Origin: Thermodesulfomicrobium sp. WS
GTDB lineage: Bacteria; Desulfobacterota; Desulfovibrionia; Desulfovibrionales; Desulfomicrobiaceae
Reading direction: 5' to 3'
Length of the DNA stretch: 64,000 bases
Assembly: GCF_027925145.1 (NCBI RefSeq)
Contig: NZ_AP027130.1
Span: forward strand, 1,178,001-1,242,000
Positions 26,151-34,503 of this stretch are shown piece after piece (position 1 is the stretch's first letter; every line of letters starts with the position of its first letter). Under the pieces are notes generated by a model, which was not told where the DNA came from, made no database searches, and saw only the letters and a program-made list of their open reading frames with translations. The position numbers were made by a program, and so were the translations under genes.

Positions 26151-26897
26151 TCAGGAGCATACCAGCACCATGGTCTCGGTCCAGACAATGGCGGCTCCGA
26201 GAAAATCGCCGTTGAGTCCTTGGTGGCGGCGGGCAAGGCGCAGGAGAAGTCCAAGACCGATGCTCGAGGCCCCAAGTGCCGCTAGGAGTCGGGTCAGGGG
26301 CATGGCGAGACCGGCAAGAAGGCCTGCGGCCAGAAGGTTGGCGCCAAGGGCTGGGGGCGTTGCGCCGCGCAGTGTGAGGCTTCCCAGCCCTGGCCTGGCC
26401 CATGGTCGCCCTGCAGAGGCGAGGGCGAGGCAGGCCAAGCGGCCGAGGCACGGGGCAAGGAAAATGGGTTCGAGGCGCGCCGCCGCGCAGAGGTTCCCCA
26501 GGGCCGCCCCTTGCAGTCCCACCCCGAGGACCATGGCGAGGACCCCGAAGGCGCCCATGCGGCTATCTTTGACAATGGCCCAGAAGCGGTCGCCTTCTGC
26601 TCGAGCCCCCCAGGCGTCGGCTACGTCCGCCAGTCCGTCCCAATGGAGTCCTCGGGTAAGGGCCGCGCATACCCCGACGAGGGCAAATCCCGCCACGAGC
26701 GGAGGAAGCAGCATGTGCATGGCCCAGGCCGCTGCGGCAAGCAGCGCGCCAAGCACAGCTCCCACGAGGGGATAGAACGGGACGCTGGAGATGATGTCCG
26801 CTTCCGAGCAGGCCTGGCGCGGTCCTGGGAAGATGGTGAGAAAGGCTAGGGCCAGGTGGATGCGGCGCCAGAGGCGGCTGATGGGCGCGGCGTTCAT
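26151..26897 (-). CDS. cobS: adenosylcobinamide-GDP ribazoletransferase (cobalamin synthase)
   Basis: A 248-residue membrane enzyme of late cobalamin synthesis: joins adenosylcobinamide-GDP and alpha-ribazole. Start RRIHLALAFLTIFPGP is the usual CobS N-terminus, and HWDGLADVADAWGAR contains the conserved DGLAD metal motif. Several hydrophobic, alanine-rich segments follow. The gene stands apart from other cobalamin genes and is coupled by an ATGA overlap to the SAM hydrolase gene upstream. I see no cobalamin riboswitch in front. Confidence 0.9.
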   Translation of the reverse strand: MNAAPISRLWRRIHLALAFLTIFPGPRQACSEADIISSVPFYPLVGAVLGALLAAAAWAMHMLLPPLVAGFALVGVCAALTRGLHWDGLADVADAWGARAEGDRFWAIVKDSRMGAFGVLAMVLGVGLQGAALGNLCAAARLEPIFLAPCLGRLACLALASAGRPWARPGLGSLTLRGATPPALGANLLAAGLLAGLAMPLTRLLAALGASSIGLGLLLRLARRHQGLNGDFLGAAIVWTETMVLVCS

Positions 26898-27661
26898 GCC
26901 GGGGTGGAGGGATCGGCTGGGACGAGGAAGACCAATGCCCCGGCACCCAGCCCCAGCAGGTGCGCGGCTGATGCCTCCCGCAGGGCAATCTCCCAGACCC
27001 CCTGGCTTCCCCGGAGCACCCCGAGCTCTTGGGGGGCCAGGTCGCTGTAGGTGCGCACGACGCGCGCGGGCCGTCCTTGCACCAGGATACGGGCGGGCAG
27101 TGGCGTGTTGGCCGGAAGCTCGAGCAGACAATTGCCGAAGCGGTCCACATGCGCCACCCGGGTAAGGATCTGCCCGGGGGAAGGCGCTGGCGGTGCAGGA
27201 AGGCTCACAAGGGGCTGCGTCCCCCACGGCGTTGCCACAGCGATCGGCGGATCCCCCAGGGCGAGGCGCACCGCCACGGGGGCGAGGACGTCCCGGCCGT
27301 GGAAGGTGGCGCTGGGCGCTTCAGGCATGGAGATGCGCCAGAGCGTCCCTTGGTGGGCCAGGGGTGCAAGCAGGCCGTTGTCCGGGGCGAGGATACGGAG
27401 CTCCGGGGTATCCCAAAGCACCATGGCCCGCTCGGTGCCCACTCCCGGGTCCACCACGGCGAGTACGATGCTTTGAGCCGGTAGATAGGGGATGCTGGCT
27501 GTAAGGAGAAAGGCCGCCTCGCAGACGGCGTGGGCCGTAATGTCGTGCGTGAGGTCGATGATGGCGGCGTCGCGGCAGCCTGCCAGGAGCACGGCCTTCA
27601 TCTGACCCACGTAGGGGCTGGCGTAGCCGAAATCGGTGAGGAGCACAAAGACCGGGCGCAT
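26894..27661 (-). CDS. S-adenosyl-L-methionine hydrolase (adenosine-forming) / DUF62 family
   Basis: A 255-residue protein of the chlorinase/fluorinase fold. VFVLLTDFGYASPYVGQMKA at the start, DLTHDITAHAV, VVDPGVGTERA and the C-terminal DRFGNCLLEL are typical of the hydroxide adenosyltransferases, which hydrolyse SAM to adenosine and methionine. The halogenase-specific insertion is not evident. Its pairing with cobS by ATGA overlap is noted; the physiological purpose is unclear. Confidence 0.87.
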   Translation of the reverse strand: MRPVFVLLTDFGYASPYVGQMKAVLLAGCRDAAIIDLTHDITAHAVCEAAFLLTASIPYLPAQSIVLAVVDPGVGTERAMVLWDTPELRILAPDNGLLAPLAHQGTLWRISMPEAPSATFHGRDVLAPVAVRLALGDPPIAVATPWGTQPLVSLPAPPAPSPGQILTRVAHVDRFGNCLLELPANTPLPARILVQGRPARVVRTYSDLAPQELGVLRGSQGVWEIALREASAAHLLGLGAGALVFLVPADPSTPA

Positions 27662-27800
27662 GGGCTCTGTCTACGGCGACGGTGGGGGGATTGTCGAGAG
27701 GCCGCGGCTTGCTTTCCCCGCGGGGGGCGGCTACCACAACGCGCCACAGGCGTTGCGGCGAAGGTCGCTCCAACCTGGATTTTTGCTGCAAGGAACCCTC

Positions 27801-28982
27801 ATGACTGCGACAGACTCATCCTCGTTGCCCGCTTCGGTCACCTCCATCACGCTTCCTGGGCGGGAAGTGTATCTCGTTGGTACTGCCCACGTATCCCGGC
27901 AAAGCGTCGAGGATGTGCGCCATACGATCCAGGCCGTGCGCCCGGATACGGTTTGCGTGGAGCTGTGTCCTGCCCGCTACCAATCGCTGTCCGACCCCGA
28001 GTCCTGGCGTCGGATGGATGTGTACCGGGTCATCCGGCAGGGCAAGGCGGCGTTTTTGCTCGTGCAACTTATCCTTCAGGCCATGTACCGACGCATCGGG
28101 GATCGCTTGGGAGTGCAGCCGGGCGCCGAAATGCTCGCTGCCGTGGAGCTTGCCCGAACCCATGGGGCGCAGCTGGTACTGGCGGACCGTGACGTGCAAG
28201 TGACCTTGAAGCGCGTCTGGGGCGGCATGGGCTGGTGGACCAAGATGCGGTTTTTTGGCCAGCTGTTGTGGAGCATCTTTGACGATGAGGAGGTGGATGC
28301 CGCTTCGGTGGAGCGCCTCAAAGAGTCCGACGCCCTGACGGCGGCCATGGCGGAATTGGCGGAAGGATTTCCCGAGATCAAGGCCAGGCTCATCGACGAG
28401 CGGGACCGGTATTTGGCGGAAAAGATTCGCCAAGCCCCGGGAGAGCGCATCGTTGCCGTGGTGGGGGCCGGGCACGTGCCGGGCATTGTGCGCCATATCG
28501 AAGAGCCGTGCGATCTCGCCCCGCTGGAGGAAGTACCGCCGCCATCGCCGTGGCGTCGGGCTGCGGCCTGGCTCATCCCTGCGCTCATCGTCGCCTTGGT
28601 GGTGCTCGGTTTTTTTCGTGGCGGCGCGGCCTTGACCGGTGAGGCGGTGCTCATCTGGTTTGGGGTGCACGGCACGCTTTCGGCATTGGGTGCTGCCGTG
28701 GCCTTGGGCCACCCGTTGGCGGTGCTCTCGGCCCTGGTGGCCTCGCCGTTTACCAGCCTCAACCCCATGATCGCTGCCGGCTGGGTGGCGGGGCTCGTGC
28801 AGGCGTGGGCGCGCAAACCTACGGTGGCGGACCTGGAGGCCTTGCCCCAGAGCATCCTTACGGTGCGTGGTTTTTGGACCAACCCGGTCAGCCGCATCCT
28901 GCTCGTGGTGGTGTTCGCCAACATGGGAAGCTCACTCGGGACGTTGATTTCCGGCGGCTGGATCTTTGCGAAGGTGTTGTGA
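27801..28982 (+). CDS. TraB/TiKi-family membrane protein
   Basis: A 393-residue protein. The N-terminal domain carries the TraB motifs GTAHVSRQSVEDV, the cysteine-glutamate region DTVCVELCPARYQ, and VVGAGHVPGIV. The C-terminal 130 residues hold about three to four hydrophobic segments (LIPALIVALVVLGFF onward). TraB-type proteins are proposed membrane-anchored metalloproteases or regulators; no precise role is known. ATG 27801 has AAGGA eight bases upstream. The next gene overlaps by TGATG. Confidence 0.83.
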   Translation: MTATDSSSLPASVTSITLPGREVYLVGTAHVSRQSVEDVRHTIQAVRPDTVCVELCPARYQSLSDPESWRRMDVYRVIRQGKAAFLLVQLILQAMYRRIGDRLGVQPGAEMLAAVELARTHGAQLVLADRDVQVTLKRVWGGMGWWTKMRFFGQLLWSIFDDEEVDAASVERLKESDALTAAMAELAEGFPEIKARLIDERDRYLAEKIRQAPGERIVAVVGAGHVPGIVRHIEEPCDLAPLEEVPPPSPWRRAAAWLIPALIVALVVLGFFRGGAALTGEAVLIWFGVHGTLSALGAAVALGHPLAVLSALVASPFTSLNPMIAAGWVAGLVQAWARKPTVADLEALPQSILTVRGFWTNPVSRILLVVVFANMGSSLGTLISGGWIFAKVL

Positions 28983-29584
28983 TGGGCGCATCGCTTGCGG
29001 ATCGTCAGGCATTGGTGCTGGCCGCGGAAGAGGCCCTCGCGGCCCGGCTTGCGCAGGCGGTTTTGCCGCGGCCCAAGCCTTCGGCGTGGATGATTCTGCT
29101 TCCGCCGCTTTTCGTGTTTTTTGCCTTGGACATGCAGCGCCATAAGAAGGAAGCGAAGATCTTTGCCGATGGGTTTCTCTTGACCAAGCGCTTGGCCCTG
29201 AAGCGTGCAGGAGAGGCAGCCCGGGATGGTGCGGCCCCTGCACTGGTCTTCCCGGACCCGCCCTTTGAGGTTGGGAGTCCTGCGGCTTGGGAGCGCATCC
29301 GGGCCGCGCAGGCCAAGGAAGTAGCGCTCCTTGAGGAGCACTATGGTCGCCTGCTGGCGGCCCAAGGCGCTACCTTCGCAGGTCTGGTGCAGAGCGCCTA
29401 CGGCACCCCAGGGGAATATCTCGCCTTTTGCAATGCCCTGCGTCAGGCGGAGGCTGCGGTCAACGCCTGCATGCTCGAAGAGATCCACACCACCGCCGCA
29501 GCGCAAGAGGCCGTCGTGGCCATGGAAAACGCCTTGGAAGAGCTGCGGCTCGAGCAAATGCGCCGCATTTTTGGCATGCGCTAA
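28982..29584 (+). CDS. unknown protein, one hydrophobic segment, coupled to the TraB gene
   Basis: A 200-residue protein I do not recognise. It has a central hydrophobic stretch (AWMILLPPLFVFFALDMQ, residues about 35-53), flanked by long helical alanine-rich regions that look coiled-coil-like (residues 95-200). It starts MGASLADRQALVLAAEEA. The start shares a base with the TraB stop, so the two are translationally coupled and may work together. No catalytic motif is visible. Confidence 0.65.
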   Translation: MGASLADRQALVLAAEEALAARLAQAVLPRPKPSAWMILLPPLFVFFALDMQRHKKEAKIFADGFLLTKRLALKRAGEAARDGAAPALVFPDPPFEVGSPAAWERIRAAQAKEVALLEEHYGRLLAAQGATFAGLVQSAYGTPGEYLAFCNALRQAEAAVNACMLEEIHTTAAAQEAVVAMENALEELRLEQMRRIFGMR

Positions 29585-29605
29585 GCTTGTCTTTCGTTTT
29601 TTGGG

Positions 29606-29645
29606 TATTATGTTTCCTGAAGGAAGATGCCCAGGCGTCTTCAGG
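29606..29645 (+). promoter_or_regulatory. leader hairpin over the ribosome-binding site of the small gene at 29654
   Basis: A TATTAT (29606-29611) that could be a -10 box lies just before a hairpin: CCTGAA (29616-29621) pairs with TTCAGG (29640-29645), and GATGCC with GGCGTC above a CA loop, with a GGAA bulge. The 3' arm overlaps the start of the AGGAGG site of the downstream ATG. Translational control is possible. No good -35 is seen. Confidence 0.4.
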
Positions 29646-29653
29646 AGGCAGTC

Positions 29654-29884
29654 ATGTATATCGCCACCGCACGCATTCCGCGTCACGCTTATGAAGAAAA
29701 TAGCGAAGCTCGCCGCAAGATTGACGGAGTACTGTCCCATTTGCGGGAGCTTGCCTTGGATGTGGGTATGGACCCCGACCGCAATGTGGTGATCCAGCGC
29801 CTTGATGACGAGATCCGTGTGGGGATCTCGCCGGAGTTGGATCTCTACCTGCGTGAGTCCCCGGGGGAGTGGAACCCCAACTAG
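29654..29884 (+). CDS. small conserved-looking protein, unknown function
   Basis: A 76-residue soluble protein starting MYIATARIPRHAYEENSEAR, rich in charged residues and ending LYLRESPGEWNPN. No cysteines, membrane segments or motif I recognise. A strong AGGAGG (seven bases upstream) supports translation. It is the last plus-strand gene before the strong terminator at 29905. Confidence 0.65.
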   Translation: MYIATARIPRHAYEENSEARRKIDGVLSHLRELALDVGMDPDRNVVIQRLDDEIRVGISPELDLYLRESPGEWNPN

Positions 29885-29904
29885 CCCGTCACGAGGGCAG
29901 AGCA

Positions 29905-29944
29905 CCAAGGCCCCCTGGAGTCATCCGGCTCCAGGGGGCTTTGG
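29905..29944. terminator. strong bidirectional terminator between the small gene and cydB
   Basis: A 16-bp stem, CCAAGGCCCCCTGGAG with CTCCAGGGGGCTTTGG, with one G-U pair and an 8-base loop. It separates convergent genes and closes both the plus-strand run and the oxygen-defence operon on the minus strand. Confidence 0.88.
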
Positions 29945-29960
29945 CGTGGAGGGAGGGGGC

Positions 29961-30986
29961 TTAGTAGGCGTTGTCGTGGGAGAGGTCGCGCTCGTCCATC
30001 TTGTGGGAGAAGGTGCGGTACATCCACACCTGGTAGAGCGCCACCACCGGCACGAAGATCAGGGCCACCAGCAGCATGATAGACAACGTCTTGGTGCTGG
30101 AGGCGGCGTTGAACGCGGTGACGGATGCTGCCGGGTCCAGGCTGGAGGGCAGGATATTGGGATAGAGCCCGGTCACCCCGAAGAGGGTAAGGCCGGCGAT
30201 GAGCCCTGCGGACAGGGCCCAGGCCTTCCAGCCCGCGCCTTTTTGGATTTCCTTGCGCACCAGCACGAGACACCCCACGGGGATGGCCAGAAGCACCAGA
30301 AGCAGCGGGTTGGTGAGGTAGTTGCGCAAAAGGCCCGTCAACGGCACGGTCAGGACCACAAACAGGGCGATGACCGCCGCCAGGATGGGGTAGATGCGCC
30401 CGGCCATGGCCACGGCCCGGTCATGGAGCTCTCCATGGGTGCGCAGGGCGAGCCACAGGCAGCCGTGCAGGGCAAACAGGAGCACGAAGAGCACGCCGCC
30501 CGCAAGGCCATAGGGGTTGAGCAGGGAGAAGAAACTGCCCTGGAAGATGCCTTGCGTGTCCAAGGGAAGGCCCTGGAAGATGTTGGCAAAGGCAACACCC
30601 AAGAGCAGGGCGGGCAGGAAGCTGCCGAGGGTCATGGCCCAGTCCCACAAGGCGCGCCAATAGGGGCAGTCGCGTAGATGGCGGAACTCGAAGGCCACGC
30701 CGCGGACGATGAGGGCGATGAGCAGCAGCATGAGCGGCGTGTAGAGACCGCTGAACATGATGGCATAGGCCCTGGGGAAGGCGGCGAAGGTGACGCCTCC
30801 GGCAGTGATGAGCCATACCTCGTTGCCGTCCCAGAAGGGGCCCATGGCGTTCAAGATGGTGCGGCGGTCGGTATCGGTTTTGCCCAGGATCGGCAGCAGT
30901 GTGCCCAGACCCAGGTCAAAGCCGTCCAGCACGAAATACACCGCCCAAAGAATTCCCCAGACGAGAAACCAGATGGTCTCCAGCAT
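29961..30986 (-). CDS. cydB: cytochrome bd oxidase subunit II
   Basis: A 341-residue membrane protein. It begins MLETIWFLVWGILWAVYFVL with the DGFDLGLGTLLP and MGPFWDGNEVWLITAGG sequences typical of CydB and has about eight to nine hydrophobic segments. Together with CydA it reduces oxygen to water with quinol. Twelve bases separate it from cydA. Confidence 0.96.
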   Translation of the reverse strand: MLETIWFLVWGILWAVYFVLDGFDLGLGTLLPILGKTDTDRRTILNAMGPFWDGNEVWLITAGGVTFAAFPRAYAIMFSGLYTPLMLLLIALIVRGVAFEFRHLRDCPYWRALWDWAMTLGSFLPALLLGVAFANIFQGLPLDTQGIFQGSFFSLLNPYGLAGGVLFVLLFALHGCLWLALRTHGELHDRAVAMAGRIYPILAAVIALFVVLTVPLTGLLRNYLTNPLLLVLLAIPVGCLVLVRKEIQKGAGWKAWALSAGLIAGLTLFGVTGLYPNILPSSLDPAASVTAFNAASSTKTLSIMLLVALIFVPVVALYQVWMYRTFSHKMDERDLSHDNAY

Positions 30987-30998
30987 GGCACGTCCTCC

Positions 30999-32312
30999 TT
31001 ACGCAGGCTTGGGGCCCTTGCGGGCGTAGATGGTGAGCATGGCGATGTCCGCTGCGCCGAGCAGGGCGTAGAGCACGGTGAGCGCCACCAGCGAGAAGGC
31101 CACTTGGCTTGCGGCCACGGGGGATACGGCGTCGGCGGTCCGCATGAGGCCGTAGACGATCCAGGGTTGGCGTCCCACTTCCGCCACCATCCAGCCGGCT
31201 TCCAAGGCCAGATAGGGGATGGGGATGGCGTAGGGCAAAAGACGCAGGAGCGTGGAGGAGTGCTCCAGGCGGTTGCGGGAGAGCCAGGCCCAGGCCGCCA
31301 GGGCGATCATGAGGGTGCCCAGACCCACCATGGCGCGGAAGGAGAGGAAGGTGAGGAGCACCGGCGGCCGGTCTTCCTTGGGCCATTCCTTGAGCCCTTG
31401 GACCGGCGCAGTGAAGGAGCCGTGGGCGAGAAAGGACAGGCCACCGGGAATGCCCAAGGCCTCGATGGCATTTTGCTCGTTGTCTTCATCCGGGAGCACC
31501 AAGAGATACATGGGCGCGCCCTCACCCTTTTGCGGAGTCTCCCACAGGGCTTCCATGGCCGCCAGCTTGGCCGGCTGGATGCGGGTGACTTCCTGGGCGT
31601 GGTGATGGCCTTGGATGGCCACGACGAGGGAAAAGATCAACGCAAAGAGAGAACCCAAGCGGAAGGAGCGGGTGAAGAAATCGGTTTCGTTCTTGCGCAG
31701 CAGATGAAAGGCGGAGATCCCCATGACGAAAAAGCCAGCCAGGGCAAAGGCCCCGGACAGGGTGTGGATGTACTGCTGCCAGGCAAAGCCGTTGGTGATG
31801 ACTGCGAGAAAACTCTCCAGCTCGGCGCGGCCGTTTTGCAGGACGTAGCCCACGGGGTGCTGCATGAAGCCGTTGGCGAGCAGGATCCACAGCGCGGAGA
31901 TATTGGAGGCTGCAGCCACAAGCCAGATACAGGCGGCGTGCATCTTGGCAGAAAGTTTGTCCCAGCCGAAGATCCAGGCCCCAAGAAAGGTGGATTCCAG
32001 GAAAAAGGCCAGGGTCGCCTCGATGGCCAGTAGCGAGCCAAAGATGTCGCCCACGTAGGCCGAGTAGCGGGACCAGTTGGTGCCAAACTGGAATTCCAGG
32101 GTAATGCCGGTGACGATGCCGAGCACGAAGTTGATGACGAAGAGCTTGCCCCAGAACTGGGTCATGCGTTTGTACACCGGGTCCCCGGTGCGCACATACT
32201 TGGTCTCCATGATGGCCACCAGAATGGAGAGCCCCAAGGTCAGGGGCACGAAAATGAAATGGAACAGGGTGGCCATGGCGAATTGCAGACGCGAGAGCCA
32301 CAGTACGTCCAT
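30999..32312 (-). CDS. cydA: cytochrome bd oxidase subunit I
   Basis: A 437-residue subunit with the quinol and haem sites. LSRLQFAMATLFHFIFVPLT carries the high-spin haem ligand region, GITLEFQFGTNWSRYS and the ESTFLGAWIFGWD region the conserved acidic residues, and GRQPWIVYGLMRT the Q-loop end. The length is that of the short Q-loop type. In a sulfate reducer it serves oxygen scavenging and limited respiration. It stands downstream of roo and a HEAT-like gene in one operon. Confidence 0.96.
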   Translation of the reverse strand: MDVLWLSRLQFAMATLFHFIFVPLTLGLSILVAIMETKYVRTGDPVYKRMTQFWGKLFVINFVLGIVTGITLEFQFGTNWSRYSAYVGDIFGSLLAIEATLAFFLESTFLGAWIFGWDKLSAKMHAACIWLVAAASNISALWILLANGFMQHPVGYVLQNGRAELESFLAVITNGFAWQQYIHTLSGAFALAGFFVMGISAFHLLRKNETDFFTRSFRLGSLFALIFSLVVAIQGHHHAQEVTRIQPAKLAAMEALWETPQKGEGAPMYLLVLPDEDNEQNAIEALGIPGGLSFLAHGSFTAPVQGLKEWPKEDRPPVLLTFLSFRAMVGLGTLMIALAAWAWLSRNRLEHSSTLLRLLPYAIPIPYLALEAGWMVAEVGRQPWIVYGLMRTADAVSPVAASQVAFSLVALTVLYALLGAADIAMLTIYARKGPKPA

Positions 32313-32328
32313 AGCAATCTCCTTAGGG

Positions 32329-33039
32329 TTAGGGGTGGGAAGGGCCGGACTTGCCCAGCGCGGCGAGGGCCTCGGCGGCCAGGGTGCCGACCGTGGTCGA
32401 GCTCAGGGTGCGCTGGCGGTAGATCTCCAGGGATGCGGGGTCGTGGACGCTGGCCTGAAGCCCTGGCACGGCCTCGGCAAGGCGCAGGTTCCCGGCAGCC
32501 CATGCGGCAAGGCCGCGGATGCCGGCATCGGGCTCATGGAGGGCGGCGATGATATCCGGGGCTGCGTCGACCACGTGTTCGGGACGCACCTCGGCAAGAC
32601 GGCCCAGACCCCAGAAGGCCCCGCGGCGCAAGGGGGCGTATTCCAGAAAGCAGTCCGGGCAGTCGTCTGCGGCTTCGTGGATGTAGGCCCGCAGGATCTT
32701 GGCATATTCGTTTGCCATGCGGGGGCTTTGCGCCATGATCTCGGCCATGGCCTCGGGCGCTCCCCAGCCGATGCCGCCGGACTCGTCGTTGAGGCTCCAG
32801 AGAAAGCGGCGCATGACCACCCGGGCGGATTCCGGGGCGGCCTCGGCCATGGCAGCCACCACCAGGCCAAAGGCCGTCACCGCATGCCAGCGCACCAGGG
32901 GATCTGGATGGAGGAGGGCCCCAAAGAGCCCTCCCAGCACGTGTTCGCCGGGTACCGCCAGGAGTTCGTGCAGGCGCGCCTCCCATTGGGGATGGGCGAG
33001 GAGCTCCAAAACCCAGGTTTTGCGCTGGCGGCGGTTCAT
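32329..33039 (-). CDS. HEAT-repeat-like protein (resembles DVU0298 family)
   Basis: A 236-residue helical protein without signal peptide. It has an N-terminal PLVRWHAVTAFGLVVAAMAE, LNDESGGIGWGAPEAMAEIM, then repeats of HEAT/PBS-lyase-like helices ending AWAAGNLRLAEAVPGLQASV. Members of this family occur in Desulfovibrio; I recall the name DVU0298 family, but not a proven function. The Cys pair CPDC at about residue 129 is a possible metal site. The gene sits between roo and cydA, with 9 and 16 bases to its neighbours, suggesting a role in oxygen response or assembly. Confidence 0.72.
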   Translation of the reverse strand: MNRRQRKTWVLELLAHPQWEARLHELLAVPGEHVLGGLFGALLHPDPLVRWHAVTAFGLVVAAMAEAAPESARVVMRRFLWSLNDESGGIGWGAPEAMAEIMAQSPRMANEYAKILRAYIHEAADDCPDCFLEYAPLRRGAFWGLGRLAEVRPEHVVDAAPDIIAALHEPDAGIRGLAAWAAGNLRLAEAVPGLQASVHDPASLEIYRQRTLSSTTVGTLAAEALAALGKSGPSHP

Positions 33040-33048
33040 GGATGTTCC

Positions 33049-34257
33049 TTAGGCGCGGCTTTGCACGCGTTCGATGATGGCCTGGCCCACGCGGCGGCCC
33101 AAGTCCTTGCACTCGGCAAGCTTGGCGTGATCGGGCACGTTCTTGGCCTTGACCCCGGGTTCCACCACATCCACCTTGGCGCTCTTGAGCCATTCGGTGA
33201 TGGCGGCGACCGACTCACCACTCCAGCCGTAGGACCCGAAGGCGGCCCCGATGCGACCTGCCGGCCGGAGCCCCTTCATGTAGGTGAGGAAGTCGGCCAT
33301 AAGGGGAAGGATGCCGTTATTGTGGGTGGGAGAGCCGCACACGATGCCCGTGGCTGTGGCCAGCTCCGCCATGACGTCGCTGTGGTGGTATTCTTTGAGG
33401 CTCATGACCCGCACCCCCACACCGGTTTCCATGATGCCATCGGCAATGGCCTTGGCCATCTTTTCCGTGGAGTGCCACATGGTGTCATACACCACCACGG
33501 CGCGCTTACCGGTCTTCTGCTCGGCGTAGGCCTGATAGGCCGCCAGGATGTCCGCCACGTGCGAGCGCCAGATGATGCCGTGGTCCGGGGCGATCATGTC
33601 GATCTGCCAGCCGCGTTTGCCCACCTCGGCGAGCACTTCCAGAACCCGCGTCGAATACGGCAGCACGATGTTGTGGTAGTAGTGAGACGTGGCGCTCATG
33701 AGGCGACCGAAGTCCACCTCGTCGTCAAAGCGTTCGCTGGTGGCCAGGTTTTGGCCAAAGGCGTCGTTGGAGATGAGGAGCTTGTCCTCCGGGATGTAGG
33801 AGAACATGGAGTCCGGCCAATGGAGCATGCGCGTCTCCAGGAAATGGACGGTGCGTGCGCCCAAGGATAGCGTGTCTCCTGTTCCCACCACATGGTAGGG
33901 CCAGTCGGGCTGATGGAAGTGATCGAGCAGCATGCGGTGTCCCATCTTGGAGCAGACGACTTTTTCGGGCCGGATATGCTCCATGAGGAAGGGCATGGCA
34001 CCCGCATGATCGGGCTCGATGTGGTTGCACACGATATAGTCGATCTTTTCCAGGGGGATGATGGAGCGGATCTGGTGGTAGAGATCCCACTGGAATTTTT
34101 GCGGTGCAGAGTCGAAGAGGGTGATCTTGTCGTCCAGCACGAGGTAGGCGTTGTAGGTCGTGCCTTCCGGAGAACGGGAATATCCATGGAAATCGTGGAT
34201 ATTCCAATCAACCACGCCGACCCAGTAGACGTTTTTCTTGATTTCAATGGCAGCCAT
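33049..34257 (-). CDS. roo: rubredoxin:oxygen oxidoreductase (FprA-family flavodiiron protein)
   Basis: A 402-residue protein, the same length as the known Desulfovibrio ROO. N-terminal metallo-beta-lactamase-like domain with the di-iron motif CNHIEPDHAGAMP (H-x-E-x-D-H), then later ligands in SNDAFGQNL and MIAPDHGIIW; C-terminal flavodoxin domain with VYDTMWHSTEKMAKAI. It reduces oxygen to water (and possibly NO) using rubredoxin. ATG 34257 is chosen because GGGGA lies six bases upstream; a TTG at 34269 is also open. Rubredoxin is 12 bases upstream. Confidence 0.95.
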   Translation of the reverse strand: MAAIEIKKNVYWVGVVDWNIHDFHGYSRSPEGTTYNAYLVLDDKITLFDSAPQKFQWDLYHQIRSIIPLEKIDYIVCNHIEPDHAGAMPFLMEHIRPEKVVCSKMGHRMLLDHFHQPDWPYHVVGTGDTLSLGARTVHFLETRMLHWPDSMFSYIPEDKLLISNDAFGQNLATSERFDDEVDFGRLMSATSHYYHNIVLPYSTRVLEVLAEVGKRGWQIDMIAPDHGIIWRSHVADILAAYQAYAEQKTGKRAVVVYDTMWHSTEKMAKAIADGIMETGVGVRVMSLKEYHHSDVMAELATATGIVCGSPTHNNGILPLMADFLTYMKGLRPAGRIGAAFGSYGWSGESVAAITEWLKSAKVDVVEPGVKAKNVPDHAKLAECKDLGRRVGQAIIERVQSRA

Positions 34258-34269
34258 CGTGGTCCCCAA

Positions 34270-34431
34270 TTAGTTTTCTTTGACGAAATCGGCTTTGCTG
34301 GCCCCACATACGGGGCACTCCCAGTCTTCGGGCAGGTCTTCGAAGGCCGTCCCTGGGGCGATGCCGCTGTCGGGGTCACCTTTGGCAGGGTCATACACAT
34401 AGCCACACAGGGTGCACACGTATTTGCTCAT
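34270..34431 (-). CDS. rub: rubredoxin
   Basis: A 53-residue iron protein found by translation (too short to be listed with longer frames). [19 protein letters not shown] and [14 protein letters not shown] carry the four cysteine ligands in two CxxCG knuckles, the standard rubredoxin. It hands electrons to ROO encoded immediately downstream. An AAAGGAG ribosome-binding site precedes the start. Confidence 0.96.
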   Translation of the reverse strand: MSKYVCTLCGYVYDPAKGDPDSGIAPGTAFEDLPEDWECPVCGASKADFVKEN

Positions 34432-34464
34432 GGGTTGCTCCTTTGGATGAAGTTGAGGGTTGAA

Positions 34465-34503
34465 GGATAGTTCCCCATATAGCTCAACGGGGTGGCACTA
34501 TCC
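34465..34503. other. inverted repeat between perR and rub
   Basis: GGATAGT (34465-34471) pairs with ACTATCC (34497-34503); CCCC/GGGG inside strengthens it. The right arm covers the perR stop codon. There is no T-run on the minus strand, so it could be a processing or stabilising hairpin, or a regulator site between the regulator gene and the oxygen-reduction genes. Confidence 0.5.

Noticed and set aside
27662-27800. Cobalamin or SAM riboswitch before the SAM hydrolase-cobS pair
   Set aside because: I looked for the B12-box and core helices and did not find a convincing set; only scattered GC hairpins.
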